NCBI GenBank assembly: GCA_014879835.1 | Contig: JACSRJ010000219.1 | Span: forward strand, 1 to 38,237 | Reading direction: 5' to 3' | From: Anaerolinea sp. | Lineage (GTDB): Bacteria > Chloroflexota > Anaerolineae > Aggregatilineales > UBA2796 | DNA: 38,237 bases | Shown here: positions 14,235 to 21,194 of the stretch, piece by piece | Numbering within the stretch: the stretch's first letter is position 1 | Layout: each line of letters starts with the position of its first letter | The notes under the pieces: model-generated | What the model saw: the letters and a program-made list of their open reading frames with translations, nothing else | What the model was told of the DNA's origin: nothing | The model's database searches: none | Position numbers and translations under genes: made by a program

Positions 14235-16970
14235 TCACGACTTGGGTTTACGGATGGGCACGCGGATCGTGCCGCTGCTGCTGGATGGTGGGGTATCGCC
14301 CCGGTTCTCCGGCGGGATGGGCGAGTCCACCTTGGGGGTGTCACCGGGTGCGCCGTAGTCGATCTGTTTGATGGCGATCTCCATGGTGTCGTCTTTTTTG
14401 GCCTGTACTGGGATCACCGCCCCATCACTGGAATCGGGCGAGATCTCTGGCATTTGGGTAACCTTCACAGGCGCATCATCAGGCAGATCAGATGGGGGTG
14501 CTGGCGGGATCACACTTGGCTCCGTCGGGGGAGTCACCGTTTCTACAGGGGATACAGGTGTGGGGTCTTCGATCAAGACCCAATCTTTACCACCATTGAC
14601 CACAGCCCCAGAAGGAAACTTAACGGTTGTCCCTTGTGGGCTTCGGGTAACTTCCACCCCTCGGAAGGTGATCTTCACTGGGTTGGGCAGCAGGAACGCG
14701 CCACCTGCCCACACTTTGCGGGGTGAGATCACATTGAGACCGATGAGTTTCATCAGCAGACGCAGGGGGAAAGTCCCTTCTAGTTCGTCCATATCACCTA
14801 GACCGTCGCCGGTCTCACTGTTGTAGCCGCTGCGGAAAGCGCGATCATTTCGAAGCGCTTTGATCAGGGCGTCCAAAACGCGGTTGATCAAGGTTCGAGC
14901 GTGATCCCACGCGCCCTGATCGATCAGGGCTTCAAGGATTAAGAGGTTCCAGATCAACCACACGCCACCGCTGCCACCGTCATTATTGGCCACAAATGCG
15001 GGATCGTTAGCCGGGCAGATAGGCAGCCCAAAAGCCCGCCAATAGCGCTGGGGATCGGTCAGAGTCTTGAGGATTTGTGCCCGGCGTGCTTCATCGGGTA
15101 CGCCCGCCCACAGGGGCAGCAGTTGGGTAAGGTTCTGGCGGGTCAGATCAATGGTATCCACCTCCACCGTGTAGAGCCGAATGATCCCCTCAAACTTGAG
15201 ATAATTGATCTGTGAGTAAACCTTGGTGCTGACCGCCGCACCCATCCCGTAGTACCACGCAAAAGCGCTGCTAGGCACACTCTCGGAGGTGGGGTTGCCT
15301 TTGGCATCGATCCCTTCGATGATCACGTTGGTGCGTGGGGCCGTGTCACGCCCACCGATGATCCGTAAAATCAGGCGGTTGGGTGGATTGAGAGGGGTCT
15401 TCACGTCAAAGGCCTCATCGCCTTTGCCCCGGAACAGATGCACCCCCCGCAGGATGGTATCGGTGTCACGGTCGCGGTAGAGGTAACTGCCCACTTCCTC
15501 AGACCACATGGCCTGAAGGGCGGCCTTCAGGGTTTCGATCCGCCCCTGAATGCGCGCCGCGTCAGTGGTATCACCCACCAGTTCACCCAGTTTAAGCAGC
15601 GCCTGCCCTTCAGCGATCAGATAAGCGTTCAAATCCGGGGCTTCAACCTTGTCGATGTCCGCATTTTGGGCCCAACGGCGGAAGCGGGCAAAGGCCGGAT
15701 TCTCCGGGTAACCGCTCTGGGCCGTGGTGCGCCATTCTGGGATACCGTCGCCATCTTCGTCCATATCAGGCTGGAACCAGCGCTCAAAGAATCGCCGCAG
15801 TGCAGGCAGGCATTCCGCCGCAAAAGCCTTGTCCTCAGTTGTGTCCACCACTGCCCAGACCGTTGAGGCCCACAGGGGCAGACTCAACATCCGGGCGCGC
15901 TGTCCCCCCAGACCGGGCTTAAAGTCGATGGCACCATCGGATTCCTGTGCGGTCAAGACGTTTTTGATCGCGCCTTTCGCCAGTTCAGGGGCGAGGATAG
16001 CCGCAGAGGGCAGGGCAAAGTACCCAGTCAGGGCCGTTAAACCGTTCCACTGATAGCCGTGATCGGAACCATCGGGCCGGGCACTGAAGCCCCGTCCGGG
16101 GGTGCGGGCACTGACCACCGAAGGGTAGGGGGCGTCATTGGTGGCGCTGATGAAACTCCGCAGCAGAACCTGATTGCTGAACGCAAAAACAGCGTCCCAA
16201 TCAGGGTTACCGGTCTCAATCAGGGGCAGCGGATCGTTAAGGGTGGCGATCTTACGGAATTGAGTATCCCAATCAACCCGTGCGATCCAGCCGTGTGCAG
16301 CTTGTAGACTCTCATTGAGAGAGGTTAGTCCGGCGTGAACCCACCGAAGGGACACACTCGATTTGGACATGATCGTCACGGTGGAGGTGAGTTTAGGGCT
16401 GGCTCGTTCGCCAAAACGCCCACTGCCCGGCTGTGGGTTTGATTTCTCCAGCATCAGCACCGGGTTGAGATTGCCGATCCGCCCCATATGCAGGGCTTCG
16501 GTACCATCATCCAGCCCCAGCAGGTTCATCTCTACCGATTTATCGTTACGCACTGCCTGCGCATAGAGTTCTAAACGCAGGGTGAGTGGTTTGTCGGACT
16601 GATTATCCAGACGGAAGCGCCCGCCTACAGCCCGCGATTCCATCACCCACAGATCAAAGGTGAGCGCGAGGGTGTTGGTCAAGCGTGCGCTCACTTGGGC
16701 ATAGTTGGGGGCAAAAAAGCGCAGAGTGGGACGTTCGGCAAACGCGACAGTCTCATAAACCGAACGGCCATCGATCACAAACATGGGCACAAAACGCACC
16801 AAACCTGCCCGTCCGCCATATTTGGTCTGAACCGCAAGGGCTGGCTCTTGTGTCCCACCAAAGACCAATTCCCACGACTGATCATCAATGTAGTCGGTGC
16901 GAATCAGCCGCGTGTCGGCGGCGAAACGGAGCGCGAGGGGTTTATCCGCGTGCAACTGCCAGTCTCGCAT
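14235..16970 (-). CDS. Large (alpha/alpha)6-barrel glycosidase-like protein with proline-rich tail
   Basis: A 911-residue protein. Residues about 1-240 form a beta-sandwich-like N-domain. Residues about 260-730 look like an alpha/alpha-barrel of the trehalase/GH63/glucoamylase (MGH1-type) group, with SDHGYQWNGLTALTGYFALPSA, QPDMDEDGDGIPEW and NNDGGSGGVWLIWNLLILEAL. From about 780 there is a beta module and then about 130 residues rich in Pro, Thr, Asp and Ser, ending RVPIRKPKS. There is no signal peptide, so a cytoplasmic role in glycan or oligosaccharide trimming is possible. Catalytic acids cannot be assigned from sequence alone. AAAGGTGATCTC precedes the ATG. It sits between an unknown protein and an ABC ATPase, all on one strand. 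Confidence 0.7.
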   Translation of the reverse strand: MRDWQLHADKPLALRFAADTRLIRTDYIDDQSWELVFGGTQEPALAVQTKYGGRAGLVRFVPMFVIDGRSVYETVAFAERPTLRFFAPNYAQVSARLTNTLALTFDLWVMESRAVGGRFRLDNQSDKPLTLRLELYAQAVRNDKSVEMNLLGLDDGTEALHMGRIGNLNPVLMLEKSNPQPGSGRFGERASPKLTSTVTIMSKSSVSLRWVHAGLTSLNESLQAAHGWIARVDWDTQFRKIATLNDPLPLIETGNPDWDAVFAFSNQVLLRSFISATNDAPYPSVVSARTPGRGFSARPDGSDHGYQWNGLTALTGYFALPSAAILAPELAKGAIKNVLTAQESDGAIDFKPGLGGQRARMLSLPLWASTVWAVVDTTEDKAFAAECLPALRRFFERWFQPDMDEDGDGIPEWRTTAQSGYPENPAFARFRRWAQNADIDKVEAPDLNAYLIAEGQALLKLGELVGDTTDAARIQGRIETLKAALQAMWSEEVGSYLYRDRDTDTILRGVHLFRGKGDEAFDVKTPLNPPNRLILRIIGGRDTAPRTNVIIEGIDAKGNPTSESVPSSAFAWYYGMGAAVSTKVYSQINYLKFEGIIRLYTVEVDTIDLTRQNLTQLLPLWAGVPDEARRAQILKTLTDPQRYWRAFGLPICPANDPAFVANNDGGSGGVWLIWNLLILEALIDQGAWDHARTLINRVLDALIKALRNDRAFRSGYNSETGDGLGDMDELEGTFPLRLLMKLIGLNVISPRKVWAGGAFLLPNPVKITFRGVEVTRSPQGTTVKFPSGAVVNGGKDWVLIEDPTPVSPVETVTPPTEPSVIPPAPPSDLPDDAPVKVTQMPEISPDSSDGAVIPVQAKKDDTMEIAIKQIDYGAPGDTPKVDSPIPPENRGDTPPSSSSGTIRVPIRKPKS

Positions 16971-17024
16971 GAGATCACCTTTCTATAAGGTCCTTATCAC
17001 AGGCTAAACAAATGCGATGAGGAT

Positions 17025-17771
17025 TCACCATGAGGGCTTATCCGGCTCAGAAGCAGATTCGGGGCGGGGTTCATCCGTGATCCAGAATCCGGCTAACCAT
17101 TTAATGAAATCTTCCAGAAGGGGCGGGGGCAAACGGCAAGCAGCGTCAAAGCGTCCGGGGCTAAAAGCATACATCCGGGCGAAGCGTTCCCGCACCACAA
17201 AAATCAGATAATCCCGCTCCCAGCGTTCCTTCGTCCACAAGATGGCGATGCCATTTTGGCGGCGCATCAAGTCGATAAAACGCCGCCGTCCAGCGTCACT
17301 GACGGCACCAAGGGAAAAGCGAACCCCGATCATGCCCCGTAGGATGAAGTCGGCTTCAAGGGTTCCATCCGTCCCATACACATCAAAGTTGAGACTGGCT
17401 GATTCGTCCTGACTTTTGAATTGGGCAAAACCACGCCGGCCGCGTTTGCCGGGGGCCGGGGTAAAGTGTCCCGACGAAAGCAGGGGCGCATTGGGATAAC
17501 GCTTCATCAGTTCGGTATCCAGATCAATCTTACCGGTGAAAAACTGCTGAAGAATATAGGGGGTGCCGCTCTGGATCGAACGCCCACCTTCGGTCAGTTC
17601 AAGGGTGAGGCGCTGGCGGTCTTCATTGGTGATGCGCGCCGTAAATTCACGGGTGAGCCGCACCAGTTCCTCAACAGGGATACCATCAACAAAGCCCGGC
17701 TCATCACTCATAGGACGAGTACGGGTGAGGGGTTTGGCGGGTTTTGAGAGCGGGTCAGACCGATCAGGCAT
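17025..17771 (-). CDS. Hypothetical protein, possibly start of the glycosidase-ABC transcript
   Basis: A 248-residue soluble protein with no family I recognise. Residues 1-30 are proline- and charge-rich. The middle (about 75-165) is beta-rich, with SGHFTPAPGKRGRRGFAQFKSQDESASLNFDVYG and EADFILRGMIGVRFSLGAVS. The rest is mixed with several tryptophans. No signal peptide or TM segment is seen. The ATG at 17771 has AAAGGGATG close upstream and a perfect TATAAT 38 bases before it. It is 54 bases from the large glycosidase-like gene, so the two are probably expressed together. Confidence 0.65.
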   Translation of the reverse strand: MPDRSDPLSKPAKPLTRTRPMSDEPGFVDGIPVEELVRLTREFTARITNEDRQRLTLELTEGGRSIQSGTPYILQQFFTGKIDLDTELMKRYPNAPLLSSGHFTPAPGKRGRRGFAQFKSQDESASLNFDVYGTDGTLEADFILRGMIGVRFSLGAVSDAGRRRFIDLMRRQNGIAILWTKERWERDYLIFVVRERFARMYAFSPGRFDAACRLPPPLLEDFIKWLAGFWITDEPRPESASEPDKPSW

Positions 17772-17808
17772 GGTGCATCCCTTTGCCAGAGTTTACGGAC
17801 ACCCACCT

Positions 17809-17835
17809 ATTATAGACCGCGCCCGCTGATCTCAA
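17809..17835 (-). promoter_or_regulatory. Sigma-70-like promoter for the 17025-17771 gene
   Basis: On the minus strand TTGAGA (17835-17830) matches the -35 consensus at five of six positions. It is followed after 15 bases by a perfect TATAAT (17814-17809). The spacing is short, but the -10 is strong and well placed relative to the ATG at 17771. Confidence 0.5.
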
Positions 17836-18083
17836 AAATGGAGGGCTGAGGGGGGCAGTAAGTTTGCCCACGGGTTCGCAACACCTGATCCCCATAAGAG
17901 TGCCCCACAGATCGCTCTGTTTGCCCCGCCCTCAACCACTTGATCGATTGCCCAAGGCGCGTTAGAGTTTGGAAGGATGCGCTGATCACCGCTGCATGGC
18001 GACGATTTCCCTCTCAATCAGAGCGTATCCGCCCGTACAAGGGTTGCCTTCACGACTGTGAAATGTCCTAAACAGGAGTATCC
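17836..18083. other. Divergent intergenic region with no recognised gene
   Basis: The 312 bases between the divergent genes at 17771 and 18084 hold the minus-strand promoter at the left end and a CAGGAG ribosome binding site before the hydrolase at the right end. I see no convincing plus-strand promoter, RNA gene or coding frame in the remainder. Confidence 0.5.
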
Positions 18084-18857
18084 ATGAAAAAAATCGAATT
18101 GAGTCTGCTGCTGCTGAGCACGGTTGTGGCAGCGATGATCTTTGCTGTGCCGCTCCCCAGTTATGCTGCACCCTCCCAAGAAGGAACCACTCCTACACCG
18201 GGTGGAAATACCCCGTTGGAAGTGGTTATTAAAGTTGAGGACGGTCTTGAAATTCAGGGGACGTACTACCCCACCGAAGGCACTGAAAAAATGCCCGCAA
18301 TCCTTCTGCTGCATCAGAATGGTGGGCGTCGTCAGCAGTGGGATAGGGTGGTGCCGGCCTTGATCGGTGCTGGTTATAACGTGTTAGCGGTGGATCAGCG
18401 TGGTTTTGGTCAAACTGGCGGCAAACGGGATTACCTCCTTCTGGAAAAAGATGGGGTCACCCTGATGAATTGGCTGCGTGAACAGCCCACGGTTGACCCC
18501 GACCGGGTGGCTGTGATGGGCGCGAGCGTGGGGGCCAATGCCGCGATCCGCACCTGCGTCCTTGATCAGCGGTGTCTTGTGGCGATTGCGCTTTCGCCGG
18601 GGGTGAACTTCTTTGGAGTCAAACCTGTTGAGGCGATCAAAGAGTCTAAGGGTAAAAGCTACCTGCTGCTCTCCGGTCAGAACGATTCCGAATCGGCGGC
18701 TGCGGTCAAGTCCGCCCTCATGGAAACGCCGCGCAGCAGCAATGCACTTGCACGGCTTTACGCAGACAAGGGGCTTCATGGGACTGATCTCCTCATGCTG
18801 CCTGATGTTGGGCCCTTGATCCTGAATTGGCTGGAGCTTTACAACCACAAGCCCTGA
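18084..18857 (+). CDS. Secreted alpha/beta hydrolase (dienelactone-hydrolase-like)
   Basis: A 257-residue protein with a signal peptide (about 1-28, cleavage near SYA-AP) and a Thr/Pro-rich spacer. The alpha/beta-hydrolase fold has the oxyanion strand AILLLHQNGG (72-81) and the nucleophile elbow GASVGA with S148. A likely acid is D201 (LLSGQNDSES) and the likely histidine is H232 (GLHGTDLL). Family members hydrolyse ester or related bonds, and secretion suggests an extracellular or surface substrate. CAGGAG six bases before the ATG supports the start. It is 4-5 kb from other secreted genes and seems monocistronic. The substrate is not predictable. Confidence 0.88.
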   Translation: MKKIELSLLLLSTVVAAMIFAVPLPSYAAPSQEGTTPTPGGNTPLEVVIKVEDGLEIQGTYYPTEGTEKMPAILLLHQNGGRRQQWDRVVPALIGAGYNVLAVDQRGFGQTGGKRDYLLLEKDGVTLMNWLREQPTVDPDRVAVMGASVGANAAIRTCVLDQRCLVAIALSPGVNFFGVKPVEAIKESKGKSYLLLSGQNDSESAAAVKSALMETPRSSNALARLYADKGLHGTDLLMLPDVGPLILNWLELYNHKP

Positions 18858-18912
18858 TCACCACGGGTGTGAGGGCGGTCTGTTCTCAACTATCGATCCA
18901 GAATCTGTGTTT

Positions 18913-19020
18913 GTAGGGGCAGCCCCGTGTGGCTGCCCGGTATTTTGCGCCCCCGGGCCGGACGACGCAGGCGTCGTCCCTACGCGGGCTTTCGTAGGGA
19001 CAATGCCTGCCTTGTCCGCC
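18913..19020. repeat. Cluster of three variable-stem hairpins (GTAGGG...CCTAC type)
   Basis: Three consecutive hairpins fill the 291-base gap after the hydrolase gene. They are GGGCAGCC/GGCTGCCC (18917-18938, loop CCGTGT), GGACGACGC/GCGTCGTCC (18960-18979, loop AG) and GGACAA/TTGTCC (18998-19017). They are joined by short GTAGGG or CCCTACG words. The stems have different sequences but each is self-complementary. Related hairpins occur at 35586-35648 and 30700-30831. This looks like a dispersed intergenic repeat family. Confidence 0.65.
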
Positions 19021-19077
19021 TACAGGGGATCTACAGGCATGAAGGAGCCTGATTCCTCTGATTCACCCCCCGTTTTT

Positions 19078-19105
19078 TTGAAAATCATGTGGGGTGAGAC
19101 AAAAT
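19078..19105 (+). promoter_or_regulatory. Possible promoter of the TPR-rsmG-protease transcript
   Basis: TTGAAA (19078-19083, five of six matches to the -35 consensus) is followed after 16 bases by CAAAAT (19100-19105, four of six). It lies 44 bases before the ATG at 19149. Confidence 0.35.
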
Positions 19106-19148
19106 AACACCCTGATCCGCCACTCAAACAAAATTTGGTGCCACTGCT

Positions 19149-20447
19149 ATGGGAGATCAAATTCAGACTGCTAAAGACATGCTCAACCAGCTCAATGCCA
19201 CCTACCGACAGGCTAATTTTGCCCATGCCATTGATCTGGCCCGACAAGCCCTTTGCCTTCTGCAAGATGCACCCGAAATGCCCGCACGGGAAACGCTTCG
19301 GGATTCGATTCATCGGCGTCTGGTAGAATGCCTCGATCGCAGCCTTCGTTTTGACGAAGCCCTTGAGGAGATCACCCAGTGGGAAGCCCAACTCACCCGC
19401 GCTGAGGGGCGAACCGATGCGATTGGACTTCGCGCACGGGTGAGCTATCGACGGGGCGACTTCAAACATGCAATGCAGTATGTCGATGAAGGTCTCAGCC
19501 TCGCCGAAGCCTCCGGTTATGCTTCCGGCATGGCCGCCCTGATGCGTTTTCGAGCCGACATTTTGTGGATGCAGGGACACCTTGAACAAGCCCTGATCTC
19601 CGGACAGCAGTCCCTTGCGATCTACGAACGGTTGGATGAGATCGAGGGGCGGGCCCGCACCCTCAACACCGTCTCAGCGGTCTATCACATGATGGGTAAC
19701 CATTACCGCAGCATTCGTTATGCCCTCAAAGCGATCAGTTTGCTTGAAGCCATGGATGATAAGGTGGGGCTGCGGGTGCTGTACAATAATGTGGGCGAGT
19801 CCTACCAGCAGATTTACGCGATGGATAAAGCCCTGCAATACCATGAAAAGGCCGCGGCAATCACAGGCAGCCACTTTGATTCCGATCTGGCCCGCAACCT
19901 TGGCGTGGATATGGTCGCGGTTGGGCGGGTGGAGGAAGGTTTGGCGAAACTCCATGAAGCCCTTGCCCTTGCCCAGCAGCATCAGGAATTGGATGAGGTC
20001 ATGCAGTGTTTACACAGTTTGGCTGACGCCCTTTTTAATGTGGGCAAATTTGATGAGGCCAAAAAACTGGCGCTGGACTTGTTAGAGATGGCCCAACCCC
20101 GCGATGCAGTTCGCCATATCATTCGGGCCTTGCTGATTTTGGGTCATGTAGCCCACGAGAAAAACGATCTGGTAGGGGCACAAGAGTTTCTGCACGAGGG
20201 GTTTATGGTGGCCCAGCGGGCCAACGACAAAACCATGATCTGGCAGACGCATGCGGCCCTTTCGGAAATGCTGGCGGATTCCCAACCAGAGATTGCCGCG
20301 GTTCACGCCCATATCGCCGCCGATATGGTCAACATCATGGCCAACACCATCGAGGATGAGGCGATGCAGCGGAACTTCCTACACGCCCCACCCATCGCCA
20401 AAGTGATCGCCCTGACCCATAAAGGTCGCAAGAGCCGGAGGCATTAA
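19149..20447 (+). CDS. Tetratricopeptide (TPR) repeat protein
   Basis: A 432-residue, almost all-helical soluble protein with about eight or nine TPR-like repeats, such as RVSYRRGDFKHAMQYVDEGL, YHMMGNHYRSIRYALKAISLL and VGESYQQIYAMDKALQYHEKA. The arrangement resembles the repeat superhelix of MalT-type or Rap-type regulators, but no DNA-binding, ATPase or phosphatase domain is attached. It is probably a protein-interaction scaffold. No strong ribosome binding site precedes the ATG at 19149, and the repeats begin within ten residues of it. Its stop lies eight bases before rsmG, so the two are in one transcript. Confidence 0.85.
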   Translation: MGDQIQTAKDMLNQLNATYRQANFAHAIDLARQALCLLQDAPEMPARETLRDSIHRRLVECLDRSLRFDEALEEITQWEAQLTRAEGRTDAIGLRARVSYRRGDFKHAMQYVDEGLSLAEASGYASGMAALMRFRADILWMQGHLEQALISGQQSLAIYERLDEIEGRARTLNTVSAVYHMMGNHYRSIRYALKAISLLEAMDDKVGLRVLYNNVGESYQQIYAMDKALQYHEKAAAITGSHFDSDLARNLGVDMVAVGRVEEGLAKLHEALALAQQHQELDEVMQCLHSLADALFNVGKFDEAKKLALDLLEMAQPRDAVRHIIRALLILGHVAHEKNDLVGAQEFLHEGFMVAQRANDKTMIWQTHAALSEMLADSQPEIAAVHAHIAADMVNIMANTIEDEAMQRNFLHAPPIAKVIALTHKGRKSRRH

Positions 20448-20455
20448 AAGGTCGG

Positions 20456-21178
20456 ATGGCGCTCCAAAAACTGCCTTCGCTCGCCCGTGAACTGTTGGGT
20501 CTAGAGCTTTCTCCCGAACAGTGCACGGCTTTTGAGCGCTACAGTGAAGCCTTAATCACATGGAACAAGACCCGCGCCAATTTGACCGCGATCAACGATC
20601 CCTTAGGGATCGAGATTCGGCATTTTCTGGATTCGCTCACCGTCTTAAAGGCAGTGACTCTGCCTGTTGGGGCCAAAGTGATTGATGTGGGCACGGGCGC
20701 GGGTTTTCCGGGGCTGCCGCTGCGTATGGTTTGCCCCGGAATTCACCTTTCCCTGCTGGAGGCCACTGGCAAAAAGATCGCCTTTTTAGAGCATGTGGCG
20801 GGGGTGGTCAAAGCGCCCAACATTGAATTCATCAACCTTCGGGCAGAGGAGGCAGGACAAGACCCCCGTTACCGCGAGAAATTTGATCTGGTTGTGGCCC
20901 GGGCGGTAGCACAGATGCCCATCCTTGCCGAGTACCTGCTGCCTTTGTGTAAAATCGGGGGGCGCTGTGTTGCCCTCAAAGGGGAAAGCGCCGCGGCCGA
21001 AGTGGCTAGTGCAGAGCAAGCCTTTCGGATTCTGGGCGGGCGGTTGACTCAGCTTGTGCCCATCGAACTGCCCGGCGTCGCTGAAACCCACTATCTGGTG
21101 ATCATCCAAAAAACTGCCGCAACGCCGCTTAATTATCCCCGTCGTCCCGGTTTGCCCAGCAAAAAACCGCTAGAATGA
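20456..21178 (+). CDS. rsmG: 16S rRNA (guanine527-N7)-methyltransferase RsmG
   Basis: A 240-residue protein with all RsmG hallmarks: NLTAI, RHFLDSL, the SAM motif VIDVGTGAGFPGLPL, and the C-terminal NYPRRPGLPSKKPL. It methylates N7 of G527 in 16S rRNA using S-adenosylmethionine, in the cytoplasm; loss is known to give low-level streptomycin resistance. Length is normal. AAAAGG lies just before the ATG. It sits between a TPR gene (8-base gap) and a secreted protease-like gene (16-base gap). It is not next to mnmG or parAB as in many genomes. Confidence 0.96.
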   Translation: MALQKLPSLARELLGLELSPEQCTAFERYSEALITWNKTRANLTAINDPLGIEIRHFLDSLTVLKAVTLPVGAKVIDVGTGAGFPGLPLRMVCPGIHLSLLEATGKKIAFLEHVAGVVKAPNIEFINLRAEEAGQDPRYREKFDLVVARAVAQMPILAEYLLPLCKIGGRCVALKGESAAAEVASAEQAFRILGGRLTQLVPIELPGVAETHYLVIIQKTAATPLNYPRRPGLPSKKPLE

Positions 21179-21194
21179 ATCTGGTGCTGTTCTC

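Noticed and set aside
13536-14726. Plus-strand open frame of 396 codons
   Set aside because: It is antisense to the ABC ATPase and the end of the glycosidase-like gene, both with strong motifs.
18913-19020. Hairpin cluster as a CRISPR array
   Set aside because: The units differ in stem sequence and spacing, and no constant repeat with variable spacers is present.
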